A DNA stretch of 64,000 bases from Candidatus Limnocylindrales bacterium (GCA_035559535.1 DATMBG010000015.1:1-64000), one strand, 5' to 3'. Counted from the stretch's first letter, positions 49,003 to 59,118 are shown. Program-made: numbers and translations. Notes: generated from the sequence alone by a model not told the origin.

Positions 49003-51364
49003 TCAGGCAAAATTTAGGGCCAGGTTTGTAGAAGAGGCCAGGGAACACATTCAAAAACTCAACGAAAGTCTCCTCAATTTGGAGAAAAATCCAGAAGATT
49101 CAGAGGCGGTGAATGCCATTTTTCGTTCAGCCCATACCATCAAAGGTTCCTCCAAGATGTTAAAATTAAACGCCATCAACGAAGTTGCCCATAAGTTAGA
49201 AGATGCACTGGTTGCTTTAAGGGAGAAAAAGATCCAGCTTTCAAAAAAGCTTTTAGATTTATTTTTTAAAGCTGTTGATACCATTTCCGATCTGGTGGAC
49301 AAAATCGTTACCGGACAGGAAATTACAGCACATCACCGCCAAATTTGTGAAGCGTTGGAAAAGGTTTCCCAGGGGCTGGAAGTAGAAATCCAAGAAACAA
49401 AAACTGAGGAGGCAAAAAAGACCGACATTGAAGTGGAAAAAGGAGAAAGGGAGAAAGTAGAAGAAGCCCTTGAAAAGAAAAAGGAAGAGACAGGAGAAAA
49501 GGAGAAGATCTTTAAAGAAGAATCCTCAAAACCTCTGTTAGACTCTAAGTCTGAGATCTTGGATTCAAAAGAGGAACCTCAAATTCCAGATATAGCCAAA
49601 CTTATAAAGAAAGGTACAAAGTCAAAAGTCGATGAGACGATTCGGATCCCGGCAGCCAGATTGGATGAACTGATAAAACTCATGGGAGAAATGGTCTTTA
49701 ACCAGAGCCGGCTAAAACAAAGATTAACCGACATCCGAGAGATACAAAGGCTGGCAAAGAAAAACCTGGAACTACTCTCTCAGCTTGAAATCAAAAGTAG
49801 CTCTGCAGAAGCAGGTTTTAAGCCTGCCTTGAATGAGGAGATAAATCAAACTGCCCAGACTATTTATCAAAAACTGACCCAACTGGTTTTAAATATTCGA
49901 GATGATACCAACCTTCAAGAGTTATTAACCGCGGATTTACAGGAAAAAGCGCTTAGAATGAGGATGCTCCCCCTTTCCACTATTTTTGATTCATTTCCCC
50001 GGGTGGTCCGAGATATTTCAAGATCCCTGGGAAAGGAGGTTAATCTGATTATTCAAGGAGGGGAAACGGAACTGGACAAAAAAATCATAGAAAAACTTGG
50101 AGATCCTTTTCTCCATATGATTCGAAACGCCATCGATCACGGGATAGAAAAACCCGAAGATCGGCGAAAGCTTGGCAAACCGGAAACAGGTACCCTCATG
50201 ATCTCTGCCCATTATGAAGGAGGAAGTGTATTAATTGAACTAAGCGATGATGGAAGCGGTATTTCTTTACAAAAAATAAAAGAAAAGGCCCTGCGTAAAA
50301 ATTTATTTGACGAAGCTACACTGAACACCCTGTCTGAATCCGAACTTATCGATCTGATCTTCTACTCAGGTTTTAGTACCAGTACCCTTATTACAGATGT
50401 ATCCGGTAGGGGGGTAGGTATGGATGTGGTAAAGAAAAATATCGTCGAAGACTTAAAAGGTACTATTCGCATTATAACAAAGGAAGGACGCGGTACTACC
50501 TTTTATATTCGGCTTCCACTCATCCTGGCTATTACCCATGTTTTACTCATCCGCACTTCGGATAAGATCTTTGCTATTCCGACCAGTTCGGTTCGAGAGA
50601 TCCTGAGGGTTCCTAAAACAGAAATGATCGAGATCTTAGATAAACAGGCTATCCGACTCCATGAGCAACTTATTCCCGTCATGGAATTGAATATGCTTCT
50701 AAATCTTCCGGTGAGTAAAGCCCCAGAGGAAATAGATACAGAGAATTTATTGATTGTAATCGTTCATAGGGAGAACGAGCAACTAGGATTGATCATCGAT
50801 TCGCTACTAGATGAAGAAGATATGGTCATAAAATCCTTACCCCCTCACATGAAAAATAATCGATGGGTGTCTGGGGTTATTATAACCGGCAATAACGAGA
50901 CAGTTAATGTATTAAATGTTGCCACGATATTAGAGGCAGCGAAGGAAATGAAAGGTCTAAAACGTGACCGGAAAAAAACTCCAGAGGAAGAAAAGCGGGT
51001 AATAAACATCCTGGTGGTCGATGATTCTATTAACACTCGGGAAATAGAGAAAAGCATCCTGGAAGCCTACGGATATAGAGTTACTTTGGCGGATGACGGG
51101 TTGGAAGCACTTGAAAAAGCCCAAAAGTTTAAATATGATCTTATCATTACCGATATTGAGATGCCAAATCTCGACGGATTTTCGTTAACCGAAAAATTAA
51201 GAAAAGATAATCAATATAAAAATACCCCCATTATCATCGTAACCTCCCGAGAAAAAGAAGAAGACAAAAGAAAAGGGATTCAGGTTGGGGCCGACGCTTA
51301 TATTATTAAAGGGGCCTTCGATCAATCCAATCTGTTAGAAACGGTTCAGAGCCTGATAGGTTAA
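48992..51364 (+). CDS. cheA: Hybrid chemosensory histidine kinase CheA-REC
   Basis: A 790-residue kinase. The ATG at 48992 has GGAGG upstream and overlaps the CheR-TPR gene by 11 bases. Domains in order: Hpt with His in RSAHTIKGSSKM (near residue 48), an acidic Lys/Glu-rich linker (about 130-200), dimerisation, HATPase (HMIRNAIDHGIEKPEDR, DDGSGISLQKIKEKAL, GRGVGMDVVKKNI), CheW-like (ITHVLLIRTSDKIFAIPTSS) and a C-terminal receiver (ILVVDDSINTREIEKSIL, Asp in LIITDIEMPNLDGF). No CheY-binding P2 domain is evident. The fused receiver is the WspE arrangement. Output might pass to the REC-PAS-GGDEF-EAL protein at 33860-36181. Confidence 0.96.
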   Translation: MPIDQAKFRARFVEEAREHIQKLNESLLNLEKNPEDSEAVNAIFRSAHTIKGSSKMLKLNAINEVAHKLEDALVALREKKIQLSKKLLDLFFKAVDTISDLVDKIVTGQEITAHHRQICEALEKVSQGLEVEIQETKTEEAKKTDIEVEKGEREKVEEALEKKKEETGEKEKIFKEESSKPLLDSKSEILDSKEEPQIPDIAKLIKKGTKSKVDETIRIPAARLDELIKLMGEMVFNQSRLKQRLTDIREIQRLAKKNLELLSQLEIKSSSAEAGFKPALNEEINQTAQTIYQKLTQLVLNIRDDTNLQELLTADLQEKALRMRMLPLSTIFDSFPRVVRDISRSLGKEVNLIIQGGETELDKKIIEKLGDPFLHMIRNAIDHGIEKPEDRRKLGKPETGTLMISAHYEGGSVLIELSDDGSGISLQKIKEKALRKNLFDEATLNTLSESELIDLIFYSGFSTSTLITDVSGRGVGMDVVKKNIVEDLKGTIRIITKEGRGTTFYIRLPLILAITHVLLIRTSDKIFAIPTSSVREILRVPKTEMIEILDKQAIRLHEQLIPVMELNMLLNLPVSKAPEEIDTENLLIVIVHRENEQLGLIIDSLLDEEDMVIKSLPPHMKNNRWVSGVIITGNNETVNVLNVATILEAAKEMKGLKRDRKKTPEEEKRVINILVVDDSINTREIEKSILEAYGYRVTLADDGLEALEKAQKFKYDLIITDIEMPNLDGFSLTEKLRKDNQYKNTPIIIVTSREKEEDKRKGIQVGADAYIIKGAFDQSNLLETVQSLIG

Positions 51365-51737
51365 GTTTCCTGGAGTTATTAAATAAAACATCTCCTCAAA
51401 GAGTTCATCATACCCTTTAGTTCCTCCTACCCTTTGTTTTAAGGGTAGGTTTTGTGGACCTAATCCCTCCGAACTTCCCTGGGAGGGAAGAAAGGAATCG
51501 GGCACAGGCGCCAGGTTAAGGCGCCTCCACCCGGTCCCCTCCCCCGTTTCATAGGGGAAGAAAGTTCGTTTCAAAGTTCCTTCCCCTGCAAAGCGAGGGA
51601 AGGTTAGCAGGGTAAACGTCTCGTTTGACATTAAGGAGACCCTCCTCAGATATCTTACGCTTATTCTAGCGCCTATGCTCCCGCCTCCCCCCAATATCTT
51701 TCTAAGAATAGAGCCATAACTCCAAGTAACTGTAACC
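51365..51737. other. Spacer rich in short inverted repeats
   Basis: No gene is supported. The stretch contains CTTCCCTGGGAGGGAAG near 51474-51490, GGCGCC words near 51508-51526 and the repeated GGGGAAG/CTTCCCC near 51556 and 51584. An open frame across it is treated as non-coding. Confidence 0.4.
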
Positions 51738-51874
51738 ATTTAGTAGGGGCCACTTTTTTCTGTCTGAACACCTCCTGGCCCCCCCTCCAGGGGGGACTTC
51801 AGCAGTGGTCACCCCACGTCAATCCCCCCTGGAGGGGGAGGGCCAGGAGGTGTTTCTTTTTCCACCTACTAAAT
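51738..51874. mobile_element. 137-bp MITE-like palindromic element
   Basis: The ends are ATTTAGTAGG and its reverse complement CCTACTAAAT. Inside, 51768-51796 (ACACCTCCTGGCC then CCCCCTCCAGGGGGGA) pairs with 51823-51853 (its reverse complement with one or two changes). Each arm also contains a smaller palindrome. It encodes nothing. Terminal inverted repeats with internal palindromes fit a non-autonomous transposable element; a target duplication is not obvious. Confidence 0.65.
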
Positions 51875-51904
51875 TGATACGGATACTAACTCCGACAATT
51901 TCCC

Positions 51905-51933
51905 TTGACATAACCTAGTTTACCTATTAGAAT
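51905..51933 (+). promoter_or_regulatory. Strong sigma-70-like promoter
   Basis: TTGACA at 51905-51910 and TAGAAT at 51928-51933 are 17 bases apart. It lies 106 bases upstream of the zinc-ribbon and hydrolase genes, directly after the MITE-like element. Confidence 0.65.
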
Positions 51934-52038
51934 CCACAGGGTAGACAGGCCCGATTGTCCTGGCTTTTTCTTTATTTATTTTTTTATTATAAAAAATTCT
52001 AAAACAACCTCCCGGCTTCATAAAGCGGTACTCTGAAT

Positions 52039-52251
52039 ATGAAATTTAAAGCCCTGGAGTTAACATGTCCTATCTGCAAGCGAGAGATGGGTCGCAACTG
52101 TGAAATAGTTTTACCGAAGTTGGAACGTTGGTTAATTCGCGTGATTAACAAAGATCATCCTGATTGGATTGAAGAAAAAGGGATATGTTCCAGATGTACG
52201 GAGTTTTATAGAGCCCGCTACGCGTATTGGATTAAACAAAACGACGCATGA
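52039..52251 (+). CDS. Small zinc-ribbon protein, hypothetical
   Basis: A 70-residue protein with a likely zinc site from CPICKREMGRNC at the N-terminus and CSRC near residue 54. Between them is an amphipathic, basic helix (PKLERWLIRVINKDHPDW). It has no signal peptide. The stop overlaps the start of the alpha/beta hydrolase gene (ATGA), so the two are translated together. No family name can be given. Confidence 0.75.
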   Translation: MKFKALELTCPICKREMGRNCEIVLPKLERWLIRVINKDHPDWIEEKGICSRCTEFYRARYAYWIKQNDA

Positions 52252-53330
52252 CTCCTGTTTTATTAAAAATTCTGACCCGATCTATAGACCGGATCAAACT
52301 GACTCTATCCTCAAAAAAACGAAGCTCTATTCGCCACCAACCCTATACAAGGGATTATTCTCATTTAACCCGCCGAGAATACCTGGAGCATCCTGAATTA
52401 TTTTACCGTAAACCCCCTCCGATTAATCAGGTGAGAATTTTAAGAACAGAGTTCATAAGAGGATTTAAGCGCTCGTATCTTACCTTTCAGAGCCCTTATC
52501 AAACACCCTATTTAGAAAATAATACCGTTTATGGAATTTATACCACGGTCGACAGACCCGGTACAGCCGATTGGGTTTTAATTGTACTCCATGGATGGGG
52601 ACGACCCCATTTCAGAATAGAAAAGAAAATGTGCCTTACCCTTGCCAGGCATGGGATTTCCTCCCTGTTACTTACCATGCCCTATCATCAGGAGCGAGCT
52701 CCTGCCGGAAGTTGGAGTGGGGAATATATGATCAGTGGGGATGTAGTTCGAACGGCCGAATCCTTTCAACAAACCATTGCCGAGGTTCAGGCCATTATCC
52801 CCTGGTTAAGACAAAAATTTCACCGGATAGGTATTTTCGGTATGAGTTTAGGTGGAATCATTGCCCATCTGGCCATGGCGGTAGAGCCCTTTGATGCGGG
52901 AATTACTTTACTGGCCGGTGGAAATAGTGCAAAAATCGTCTGGGAGGGACAAATGACCCAGTATGTGCGTGAAGATATAGAACGGGCCGGAATTACATTG
53001 GAACAACTTGAGCTTATCTGGCTGGCTACAAATCCCACAAACTTAGCCCCTAAGAACCGGGTCAAAAATCTCCTCATGATTAACGGGCAATTCGATGAGA
53101 TTATACCGGTCTCCTATACCCTGGAACTCTGGGAGGCCCTGGGAAAACCCCCTATCAAATGGTACCCCTGCGCACATTATAGCAGTTACTTCTTCTTAAA
53201 ACGAATTCTCCGGGATGTCGTTGAATTTATCGCAACGATCCAGGAATCCGGGGTTAGAAGTCCATATACTCTGACCTTAAGTCCCTCCCGTGACAATAAA
53301 ATAACTAATCCCTTGACACCGGAAATTTAG
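52248..53330 (+). CDS. Alpha/beta hydrolase
   Basis: A 360-residue serine hydrolase. The oxyanion strand is VLIVLHGWGRPHF and the nucleophile elbow is GIFGMSLGGII (GxSxG with Ser near residue 200). A likely acid residue lies in LMINGQFDEIIP and the His in CAHYSSYFF. The N-terminal 90 residues are basic and not part of the core fold. No signal peptide is present, so the enzyme is probably cytosolic. It is coupled to the zinc-ribbon gene upstream; the substrate is unknown. Confidence 0.85.
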   Translation: MTPVLLKILTRSIDRIKLTLSSKKRSSIRHQPYTRDYSHLTRREYLEHPELFYRKPPPINQVRILRTEFIRGFKRSYLTFQSPYQTPYLENNTVYGIYTTVDRPGTADWVLIVLHGWGRPHFRIEKKMCLTLARHGISSLLLTMPYHQERAPAGSWSGEYMISGDVVRTAESFQQTIAEVQAIIPWLRQKFHRIGIFGMSLGGIIAHLAMAVEPFDAGITLLAGGNSAKIVWEGQMTQYVREDIERAGITLEQLELIWLATNPTNLAPKNRVKNLLMINGQFDEIIPVSYTLELWEALGKPPIKWYPCAHYSSYFFLKRILRDVVEFIATIQESGVRSPYTLTLSPSRDNKITNPLTPEI

Positions 53331-53400
53331 ATAACCTAGTTTAATCAATAAAGATTTTCATGGTCGATTCGACTAAAGTTTGAAAAAAGGAGAGTTTTTC

Positions 53401-54786
53401 ATGTCTAAAAATGAAGATACCTTGAAGGAAGTAAGTTCCGTACGGGAGACAACGTCGTTAGAACTCGGATTGCAAGAATTAAAAAAGCAAATAACCAAAG
53501 AGTTGATGAAAATAACCGATATTGATGAAGAAAAACTGTCCGGATATATAAAATTTCTCGAAAATTTAGATGATACCACTCTGGATAACTGGATCAAGGG
53601 ATTAGTGACGGAATTAGAGGAAAGGGCTTTACCCTTTCTGGGTCTTCTGGGACGAAGCTCCCATATCCTACTCTCTCAAAAAGCTTTAAAATACCTGGGC
53701 TCTCTTCAATCCCAAAAATCTGTGGATATTCTTACACAAATTGCGGAAACCCACCCCGATAAAAAAGTTCGAAAATCTGCCCGTACCAATTTATACCGAC
53801 TTCAATCTGCCGGATTAGCCGTGAAAAGACCTCTAGACCCGGAAGTGGCCAAGAGCCGGGAGCGAAAGGTTAAGCACAAACCTTATCAAGCCCTGATGAG
53901 TAACGTGGATGGAAGCGGTTCCCAGCTTATCATTGTGGCCCGGGAGATGTTTGCCGGGGATTTACATCTCTTACAGAGCGTAATCAACGAAGAAGAAGGT
54001 CTCAAAGAGTGTCATGCGATGCGGGGACTCACCAAGAAAAGTTTTGCTCGATTAATAGAGGGAATGATAGAAAGGATGCGGCAAGAAGGTGCGCCGAACC
54101 TCACTCTGGTGGAAATAGATTATAATTATGGCATGCGCCTTATAGCGGAAGCGGAGAAACTTAATCAAACTCTGGGTACCGAAATATCCCCGGCTTATCT
54201 TTCGGTTAAAGAGCTCTTCCTGGAATCTGCAGATCTCACGGTACCTCCTCCTATTTATCAAAAACTCGATGCGGAAAAAATTAAATCTCAACCTCACCTG
54301 TTGCGTGGCTCTGCGGAACTTATTTCACATCCTCTCCTGGAGAGTTGGATTTTTGATATAGAGAAGATCAAAAGTTATGTAGACGAATTGAAAAAACAAG
54401 AAGAAACGGTTTTAGAGCTAAGCCCCCAATTTATAAAAGAACGAGAGGAAGCCATCTTCGATCAGGCACTTTCGGCATTGTTTGATGAGAAACACAAGCT
54501 CCTTTACAAAGAGAGATTGGAAAAGACGGCGTATATTCTCTTTACAAAGGGGGAAATCGAGGAAGCTAAAAAAGCCCTGGCTGCAGCCCTGGCGCTTGAT
54601 CCTCAAAGCAGAGTTCCGGTTAAGAATCATCCCCTCATCGTCGAATTAGTCCACAGAAACATAACTTTTCTCAAAGAAGCCGAAGCCGGTGAGCTAACGG
54701 AAGAGGGTATAGAAAAATATTATGAAGAGAGGAAAAAAGCAAGAGAACAGAGTTCTTTGATCATCACGGATCTAGGTTTTCGATAA
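53401..54786 (+). CDS. Hypothetical protein with HEAT-like and TPR-like helices
   Basis: A 461-residue soluble protein; the ATG at 53401 has AAAGGAG 9 bases upstream. It is almost wholly helical and highly charged. Residues about 85-140 look like a HEAT repeat pair (LKYLGSLQSQKSVDILTQIA, DKKVRKSARTNLYRLQSAGL). A mixed domain follows (LIIVAREMFAGDLHLLQSVI, NLTLVEIDYNYG). The C-terminal part has a TPR-like helix pair (FTKGEIEEAKKALAAALALD). I do not recognise the family; a scaffold or adaptor is possible. The LPG-synthase-like gene starts 25 bases after it, suggesting an operon. Confidence 0.7.
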   Translation: MSKNEDTLKEVSSVRETTSLELGLQELKKQITKELMKITDIDEEKLSGYIKFLENLDDTTLDNWIKGLVTELEERALPFLGLLGRSSHILLSQKALKYLGSLQSQKSVDILTQIAETHPDKKVRKSARTNLYRLQSAGLAVKRPLDPEVAKSRERKVKHKPYQALMSNVDGSGSQLIIVAREMFAGDLHLLQSVINEEEGLKECHAMRGLTKKSFARLIEGMIERMRQEGAPNLTLVEIDYNYGMRLIAEAEKLNQTLGTEISPAYLSVKELFLESADLTVPPPIYQKLDAEKIKSQPHLLRGSAELISHPLLESWIFDIEKIKSYVDELKKQEETVLELSPQFIKEREEAIFDQALSALFDEKHKLLYKERLEKTAYILFTKGEIEEAKKALAAALALDPQSRVPVKNHPLIVELVHRNITFLKEAEAGELTEEGIEKYYEERKKAREQSSLIITDLGFR

Positions 54787-54811
54787 GTTCGAACAAATTT
54801 CTCAAGCCTTC

Positions 54812-55765
54812 ATGATTGAAAAACTTAAAGAAAAAATCATTACTTCAATTGTATTCGGGGCCTGTGTTTTCCTCATCTTATCCTTATACGCCGATCTGGG
54901 TCAGATTAAGCTGGCAATCCCCCAGTTTAACTGGATTTATCTTCCGGCCATTATGATCCTGGCTTCTTCCAATTACCTCATTCGGTTCATAAAATGGGAT
55001 TATTATCTAAAGTTGATTCAAATAGATCTTTCCAAAAAGGAAAGTTTAATGATTTTTCTATCCGGATTAGTCATGTCAATTACGCCGGGTAAATTCGGGG
55101 AGGTTCTGAAATCCTACCTGCTTAAAGAAGTCCGGCGGATTCCAATCAGTTCCTCGGCACCTGTTGTTCTTGCCGAAAGGCTTACCGATCTTATCGCCCT
55201 TGTGCTTCTTTCCACCTTTGGGGTATTTACATTTCATTACGGAGGCTCCTTACTCCTCAGTTCGGCCCTTGTAATCTTTGGGTCGGTTATGATAATTAGC
55301 TCTCGAGCCTTATCTATGCGGATGATCCGGCTCTTTGATAAGATTCCATTTTTCTCTAAGCATACCCAGAAGGTCTATAATTCCTACCAAAGGATGTACC
55401 AACTGGTAACTCTTAAGCCTCTTTTAATTGCAATTCCTTTGAGCCTTTTAGCCTGGCTGTCAGAAAGTATAGGGTTTTCTTTAATTTTAAAAGGATTTTC
55501 TTTTCCTTTACCCTTGAAGCAGTCGATCTTTATCTACGCCTTTTCAATTATAGCAGGAGCTGTAACTATGTTACCTGGAGGGATTGGGGTAACTGAAGGA
55601 AGTATGGCAGGTTTGCTGATTTTGGTTGCTAAAATACCCAAATCCATTGCCGTGGTTGCCACTTTGATTTTGAGGATATGTACACTCTGGTTTGCTGTTA
55701 TGATAGGTGCTTTAAGCCTTCGCTACCTGCAGGGTAAGTTCCTTGTTCCCCCAATTGAAACATGA
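54812..55765 (+). CDS. Lysylphosphatidylglycerol synthetase/flippase-like membrane protein
   Basis: A 317-residue polytopic protein of the LPG_synthase_TM (UPF0104) family with about eight membrane helices. Diagnostic blocks are NYLIRFIKWDYYL, SGLVMSITPGKFGEVLKSYL, AERLTDLIALV and LPGGIGVTEGSMAGLL. It lacks the cytosolic aminoacyl-transferase domain of MprF, so it is more likely a lipid flippase or an isoprenoid-sugar transporter-like protein. Its stop overlaps the start of hom by 4 bases. Confidence 0.88.
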   Translation: MIEKLKEKIITSIVFGACVFLILSLYADLGQIKLAIPQFNWIYLPAIMILASSNYLIRFIKWDYYLKLIQIDLSKKESLMIFLSGLVMSITPGKFGEVLKSYLLKEVRRIPISSSAPVVLAERLTDLIALVLLSTFGVFTFHYGGSLLLSSALVIFGSVMIISSRALSMRMIRLFDKIPFFSKHTQKVYNSYQRMYQLVTLKPLLIAIPLSLLAWLSESIGFSLILKGFSFPLPLKQSIFIYAFSIIAGAVTMLPGGIGVTEGSMAGLLILVAKIPKSIAVVATLILRICTLWFAVMIGALSLRYLQGKFLVPPIET

Positions 55766-57102
55766 GAGAGATTAAAGTTGGATTAATCGGTCTGGGAACC
55801 GTAGGTGCCGGAGTGGTTAAGGTTTTACAGGAGAATAGCGATCTTATAGCCTGTCGGCTTGGGGCCAGGATTAAGCTGGGTAAAATTGCCGTGCGTGATC
55901 TTTCAGCCCCTCGACGGGTTAAAGTAGATCCTTCCCTTTTAACCCAAAATGTTCGGGATATCCTGGAGGACCCGGAGATACAGATCGTGATCGAACTCAT
56001 AGGTGGCTATGAACCGGCTAAAAGTTTTATCCTCTCTGCCGTGAAAGCAGGTAAACATATCGTGACTGCCAACAAAGCCCTCCTTGCCGAAAGTGGGGGG
56101 GAGATTTTTCGCATGGCGGAAGAAATGGGAGTTGATATTGGATTTGAAGCGAGTGTAGGAGGTGGAATCCCGATCATACGCTCCCTCCGAGAAGGTTTCA
56201 GTGCCAACCATATTGAAGAAATCTTCGGGATTATAAACGGAACAGCGAATTATATTCTTACCGAGATGACCGAAAAGAAGGAAGATTTCCAGGTGGTTTT
56301 GAGAAAAGCTCAAGAAATGGGTTTGGCGGAAGCAGACCCTACGCTGGATATCGAGGGAATTGATGCGGCCAGCAAAATAGCCATTCTAACTTATCTGGCC
56401 TTTGGCGTAGAGGTTAAGCTGGATCAGATTTATACAGAGGGAATCTCCGGGATAACTCCGATGGATATCGACTATGCCGCAAACTTTGGTTACAAGATCA
56501 AGTTACTGGCCATTGCCAAAAGGGTTCAGGATGCCCTGGAAGTTCGGGTTCACCCGACGATGCTTTCCTACGATAATCCTCTGGCCAAAGTAGAGGGTGC
56601 TTTCAACGCCATCTATGTAAAAGGCGATGCCGTGGGGCCTTCCTTGCTTTACGGAAAGGGGGCCGGTATGATGCCAACCGCCAGTGCCGTAGTAGGAGAT
56701 ATTATCGAAATCGGTCGAAATATTCTAAAAGGTATTCATAATCGGGTTCCACTTTGGATGGATCGGGAATCGGGTACGGGAGATTGTAAATTCATGAAAT
56801 ATCCAATCCGACAACCCGACGAGTTTTCGTCCCGCTATTACCTTCGATTCACTGTGGTAGACCGCCCGGGGGTTCTCTCCAAGATTTCAGGGGTTTTAGG
56901 AAACTACGGAATCAGTATTGCATCGGTCCTTCAAAAAGAGCGCCACCCAGTAGACAGTGTCCCGGTGGTTATACTGACCCATACGGCTTTTGAGCGAGAT
57001 GTAAAAAAAGCTTTATCGGAGATTGATAATCTCCCGGTTGTTAGGGGGAAAACCGTTTTAATTCGTGTTGAACAAGAGGATGAGACGGGGACTGGAAATT
57101 AG
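55762..57102 (+). CDS. hom: Homoserine dehydrogenase with ACT domain
   Basis: Homoserine dehydrogenase reduces aspartate semialdehyde to homoserine for threonine and methionine. The 446-residue product has the NAD(P)-binding site [17 protein letters not shown], the substrate region [14 protein letters not shown] and the catalytic block [35 protein letters not shown]-terminal ACT domain ([19 protein letters not shown]) suggests allosteric control by threonine. It is coupled to the membrane-protein gene by an ATGA overlap and followed by thrC after 35 bases. Confidence 0.97.
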   Translation: MREIKVGLIGLGTVGAGVVKVLQENSDLIACRLGARIKLGKIAVRDLSAPRRVKVDPSLLTQNVRDILEDPEIQIVIELIGGYEPAKSFILSAVKAGKHIVTANKALLAESGGEIFRMAEEMGVDIGFEASVGGGIPIIRSLREGFSANHIEEIFGIINGTANYILTEMTEKKEDFQVVLRKAQEMGLAEADPTLDIEGIDAASKIAILTYLAFGVEVKLDQIYTEGISGITPMDIDYAANFGYKIKLLAIAKRVQDALEVRVHPTMLSYDNPLAKVEGAFNAIYVKGDAVGPSLLYGKGAGMMPTASAVVGDIIEIGRNILKGIHNRVPLWMDRESGTGDCKFMKYPIRQPDEFSSRYYLRFTVVDRPGVLSKISGVLGNYGISIASVLQKERHPVDSVPVVILTHTAFERDVKKALSEIDNLPVVRGKTVLIRVEQEDETGTGN

Positions 57103-57137
57103 AGGTTGATAAGAAGTTTCCGGTCTCCATCAGGGAT

Positions 57138-58196
57138 ATGGCCTGGAAAGGTATCATCCATAAATACCGAGAGTTTTTACCGATTACCGATAAAACCCCT
57201 ATTATAACCCTTCTGGAAGGGAATACTCCCTTGATCCGGGCGGAGAATCTCAAGGACGTTTTCGGTCAAGACATAGAAGTTTATCTGAAGTATGAGGGGC
57301 TTAATCCTACCGGATCCTTTAAAGATCGAGGTATGACCGTAGCGATCAGTAAAGCAAGAGAAGAAGGGGCCCGAGCGGTGATCTGTGCTTCGACCGGTAA
57401 TACCTCTGCTTCGGCTGCGGCCTATGCTGCACGGGCCGGGATCCCGGCCTATGTACTCATTCCCAAGGGAGCCATCGCTCTGGGCAAACTTTCCCAGGCC
57501 ATGATGCATGGGGCTAAGGTTCTGGCCGTAGACGGAAACTTTGATCAGGCCCTGAGTATGGTCCGGTATATTGCCGAAAATTATCCGGTCAACCTGGTGA
57601 ATTCCATTAACCCCCTGCGACTTGAAGGACAGAAAACCGGTGCCTTTGAGATCTGTGAACAGCTGGGTGGAAGGGCTCCGGATTATCAGGCTATACCGGT
57701 AGGCAATGCCGGGAATATTACCGCCTACTGGCAAGGGTACAAGGAGTACAAGGCCCAGAACCTGATTTCGGAAACTCCCCGTATGATTGGATTTCAAGCC
57801 GAAGGGGCGGCTCCTATCGTGAGAGGCCATGTAATCGAGGATCCCCATACCATTGCAACTGCTATAAAAATAGGGAATCCCGCAAGCTGGAAAAAAGCCG
57901 AGAATGCCGTTCGAGAATCTCAGGGGACTATCGATATGGTCAGCGACGAGGAAATACTCCAGGCCTATAAACTCCTGGCCCAGAGGGAGGGGATTTTTGT
58001 AGAACCTGCCTCCGCCGCATCGGTCGCCGGAGTTATTAAATTTAGCAAACAAGGAAAGTTCAAAAAAGGTGATGTTATTGTCTGTATTTTAACCGGACAC
58101 GGCCTCAAGGACCCGGATAGGGCCATCCAAATGGCACCCGAACCTATTACCGTCCCACCCGATGAAAAGGAAGTGGCTAAATGCCTGGGATTTTGA
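57138..58196 (+). CDS. thrC: Threonine synthase
   Basis: ThrC converts O-phosphohomoserine to threonine with PLP. The 352 residues are the short type of the family. The PLP lysine is in [14 protein letters not shown] near residue 60, the phosphate-binding loop is [12 protein letters not shown], and [18 protein letters not shown] supports substrate binding. It follows hom and is followed closely by a methyltransferase gene. Confidence 0.96.
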   Translation: MAWKGIIHKYREFLPITDKTPIITLLEGNTPLIRAENLKDVFGQDIEVYLKYEGLNPTGSFKDRGMTVAISKAREEGARAVICASTGNTSASAAAYAARAGIPAYVLIPKGAIALGKLSQAMMHGAKVLAVDGNFDQALSMVRYIAENYPVNLVNSINPLRLEGQKTGAFEICEQLGGRAPDYQAIPVGNAGNITAYWQGYKEYKAQNLISETPRMIGFQAEGAAPIVRGHVIEDPHTIATAIKIGNPASWKKAENAVRESQGTIDMVSDEEILQAYKLLAQREGIFVEPASAASVAGVIKFSKQGKFKKGDVIVCILTGHGLKDPDRAIQMAPEPITVPPDEKEVAKCLGF

Positions 58197-58206
58197 AAAA
58201 TCAGGA

Positions 58207-59031
58207 ATGGATTCGGTTATTCAATTCTATCATACCCATCCCATCAATGAAGACCAGATCCTCCAAACCCTGCAGGAAAAAGGGATTAACCTGGATAACT
58301 TAACCGAAGAGACGCTGAAGGACTATGATCAGGACCATTATGGTGGCGTGGAAGCCGTAGATATTCTGGCTCAGAAGGCCGGTATCCACTCATCCAGCTA
58401 TGTTCTGGATGTTTGCAGCGGTATGGGTGGTCCTGCACGGTATCTGGCTCATCGATATGGATGTCGCGTGGTCGGTTTAGACCTTACCGAAAGTCGTTAC
58501 CAGGGAGCTATTCGATTAACAAAACTCGTTAAATTAGATCATCTGGTTGAATTTAGATTAGGAAACGCCCTGGAAATGCCGTTTCCAGAGGATACTTTCC
58601 ATGTAGTCATCGGTCAGGAAGCCTGGTTCCATGTTCCCAATAAGCCCAAATTAATCCAAGAATGCGCACGGGTTTTAAAGAAAGGGGGTACGATTGCCTT
58701 TACAGACATTTTACAGGTAAGTTCCCGGTATGAATCTGAGTTGGAAAAACTTCAACAGCAAATGCCCTTTCCCTACCTGGAAACCCTGGAAGGATACGCA
58801 CAACTCCTGGAAAAAAATAAATTCTTGATCCTGGAAAAGGAAAACCTCAGCCAGCTCTGGACGAACCTCCTGCAAAATCGGCTGGAAATGTATCGGAACC
58901 TGAAAGATAAAACCATCCAAAAGTTCGGAGAGGAACATTACCGAAAATGGGATGAAACTTATAACCTCTTTGTATCTTTATTTAAAGAAGGAAAACTGGG
59001 AGGAGGAAGATTTATCGCGAAGAAGATTTAA
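58207..59031 (+). CDS. SAM-dependent methyltransferase (sarcosine/dimethylglycine type)
   Basis: A 274-residue class I methyltransferase. Motif I is VLDVCSGMGGPARYLAHRYG near residue 66, followed by RVVGLDLTESR and the block VVIGQEAWFHVPNKPKLIQE. The GMGGPARYLA signature is typical of glycine/sarcosine and dimethylglycine methyltransferases and some phosphoethanolamine methyltransferases, so betaine-type osmolyte synthesis is possible but unproven. The ATG at 58207 follows the thrC stop by 10 bases; an in-frame ATG at 58162 lies inside thrC. The Shine-Dalgarno is weak in both cases. Confidence 0.85.
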   Translation: MDSVIQFYHTHPINEDQILQTLQEKGINLDNLTEETLKDYDQDHYGGVEAVDILAQKAGIHSSSYVLDVCSGMGGPARYLAHRYGCRVVGLDLTESRYQGAIRLTKLVKLDHLVEFRLGNALEMPFPEDTFHVVIGQEAWFHVPNKPKLIQECARVLKKGGTIAFTDILQVSSRYESELEKLQQQMPFPYLETLEGYAQLLEKNKFLILEKENLSQLWTNLLQNRLEMYRNLKDKTIQKFGEEHYRKWDETYNLFVSLFKEGKLGGGRFIAKKI

Positions 59032-59118
59032 GAAAGAAAATACAGGCCGGTACCTTAATCCCTGGGTCCAGGAATCAAATAACTTGTCAGAAAGTTCCCA
59101 ACCTCCTACCTTATAAGT

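Noticed and set aside
51335-51739. A 134-codon minus-strand reading frame beyond cheA.
   Set aside because: It runs across short inverted repeats, has repeat-like composition and overlaps the cheA end; no ribosome site.
57177-58052. A 291-codon minus-strand frame inside thrC.
   Set aside because: It is the antisense shadow of a clearly functional threonine synthase gene.
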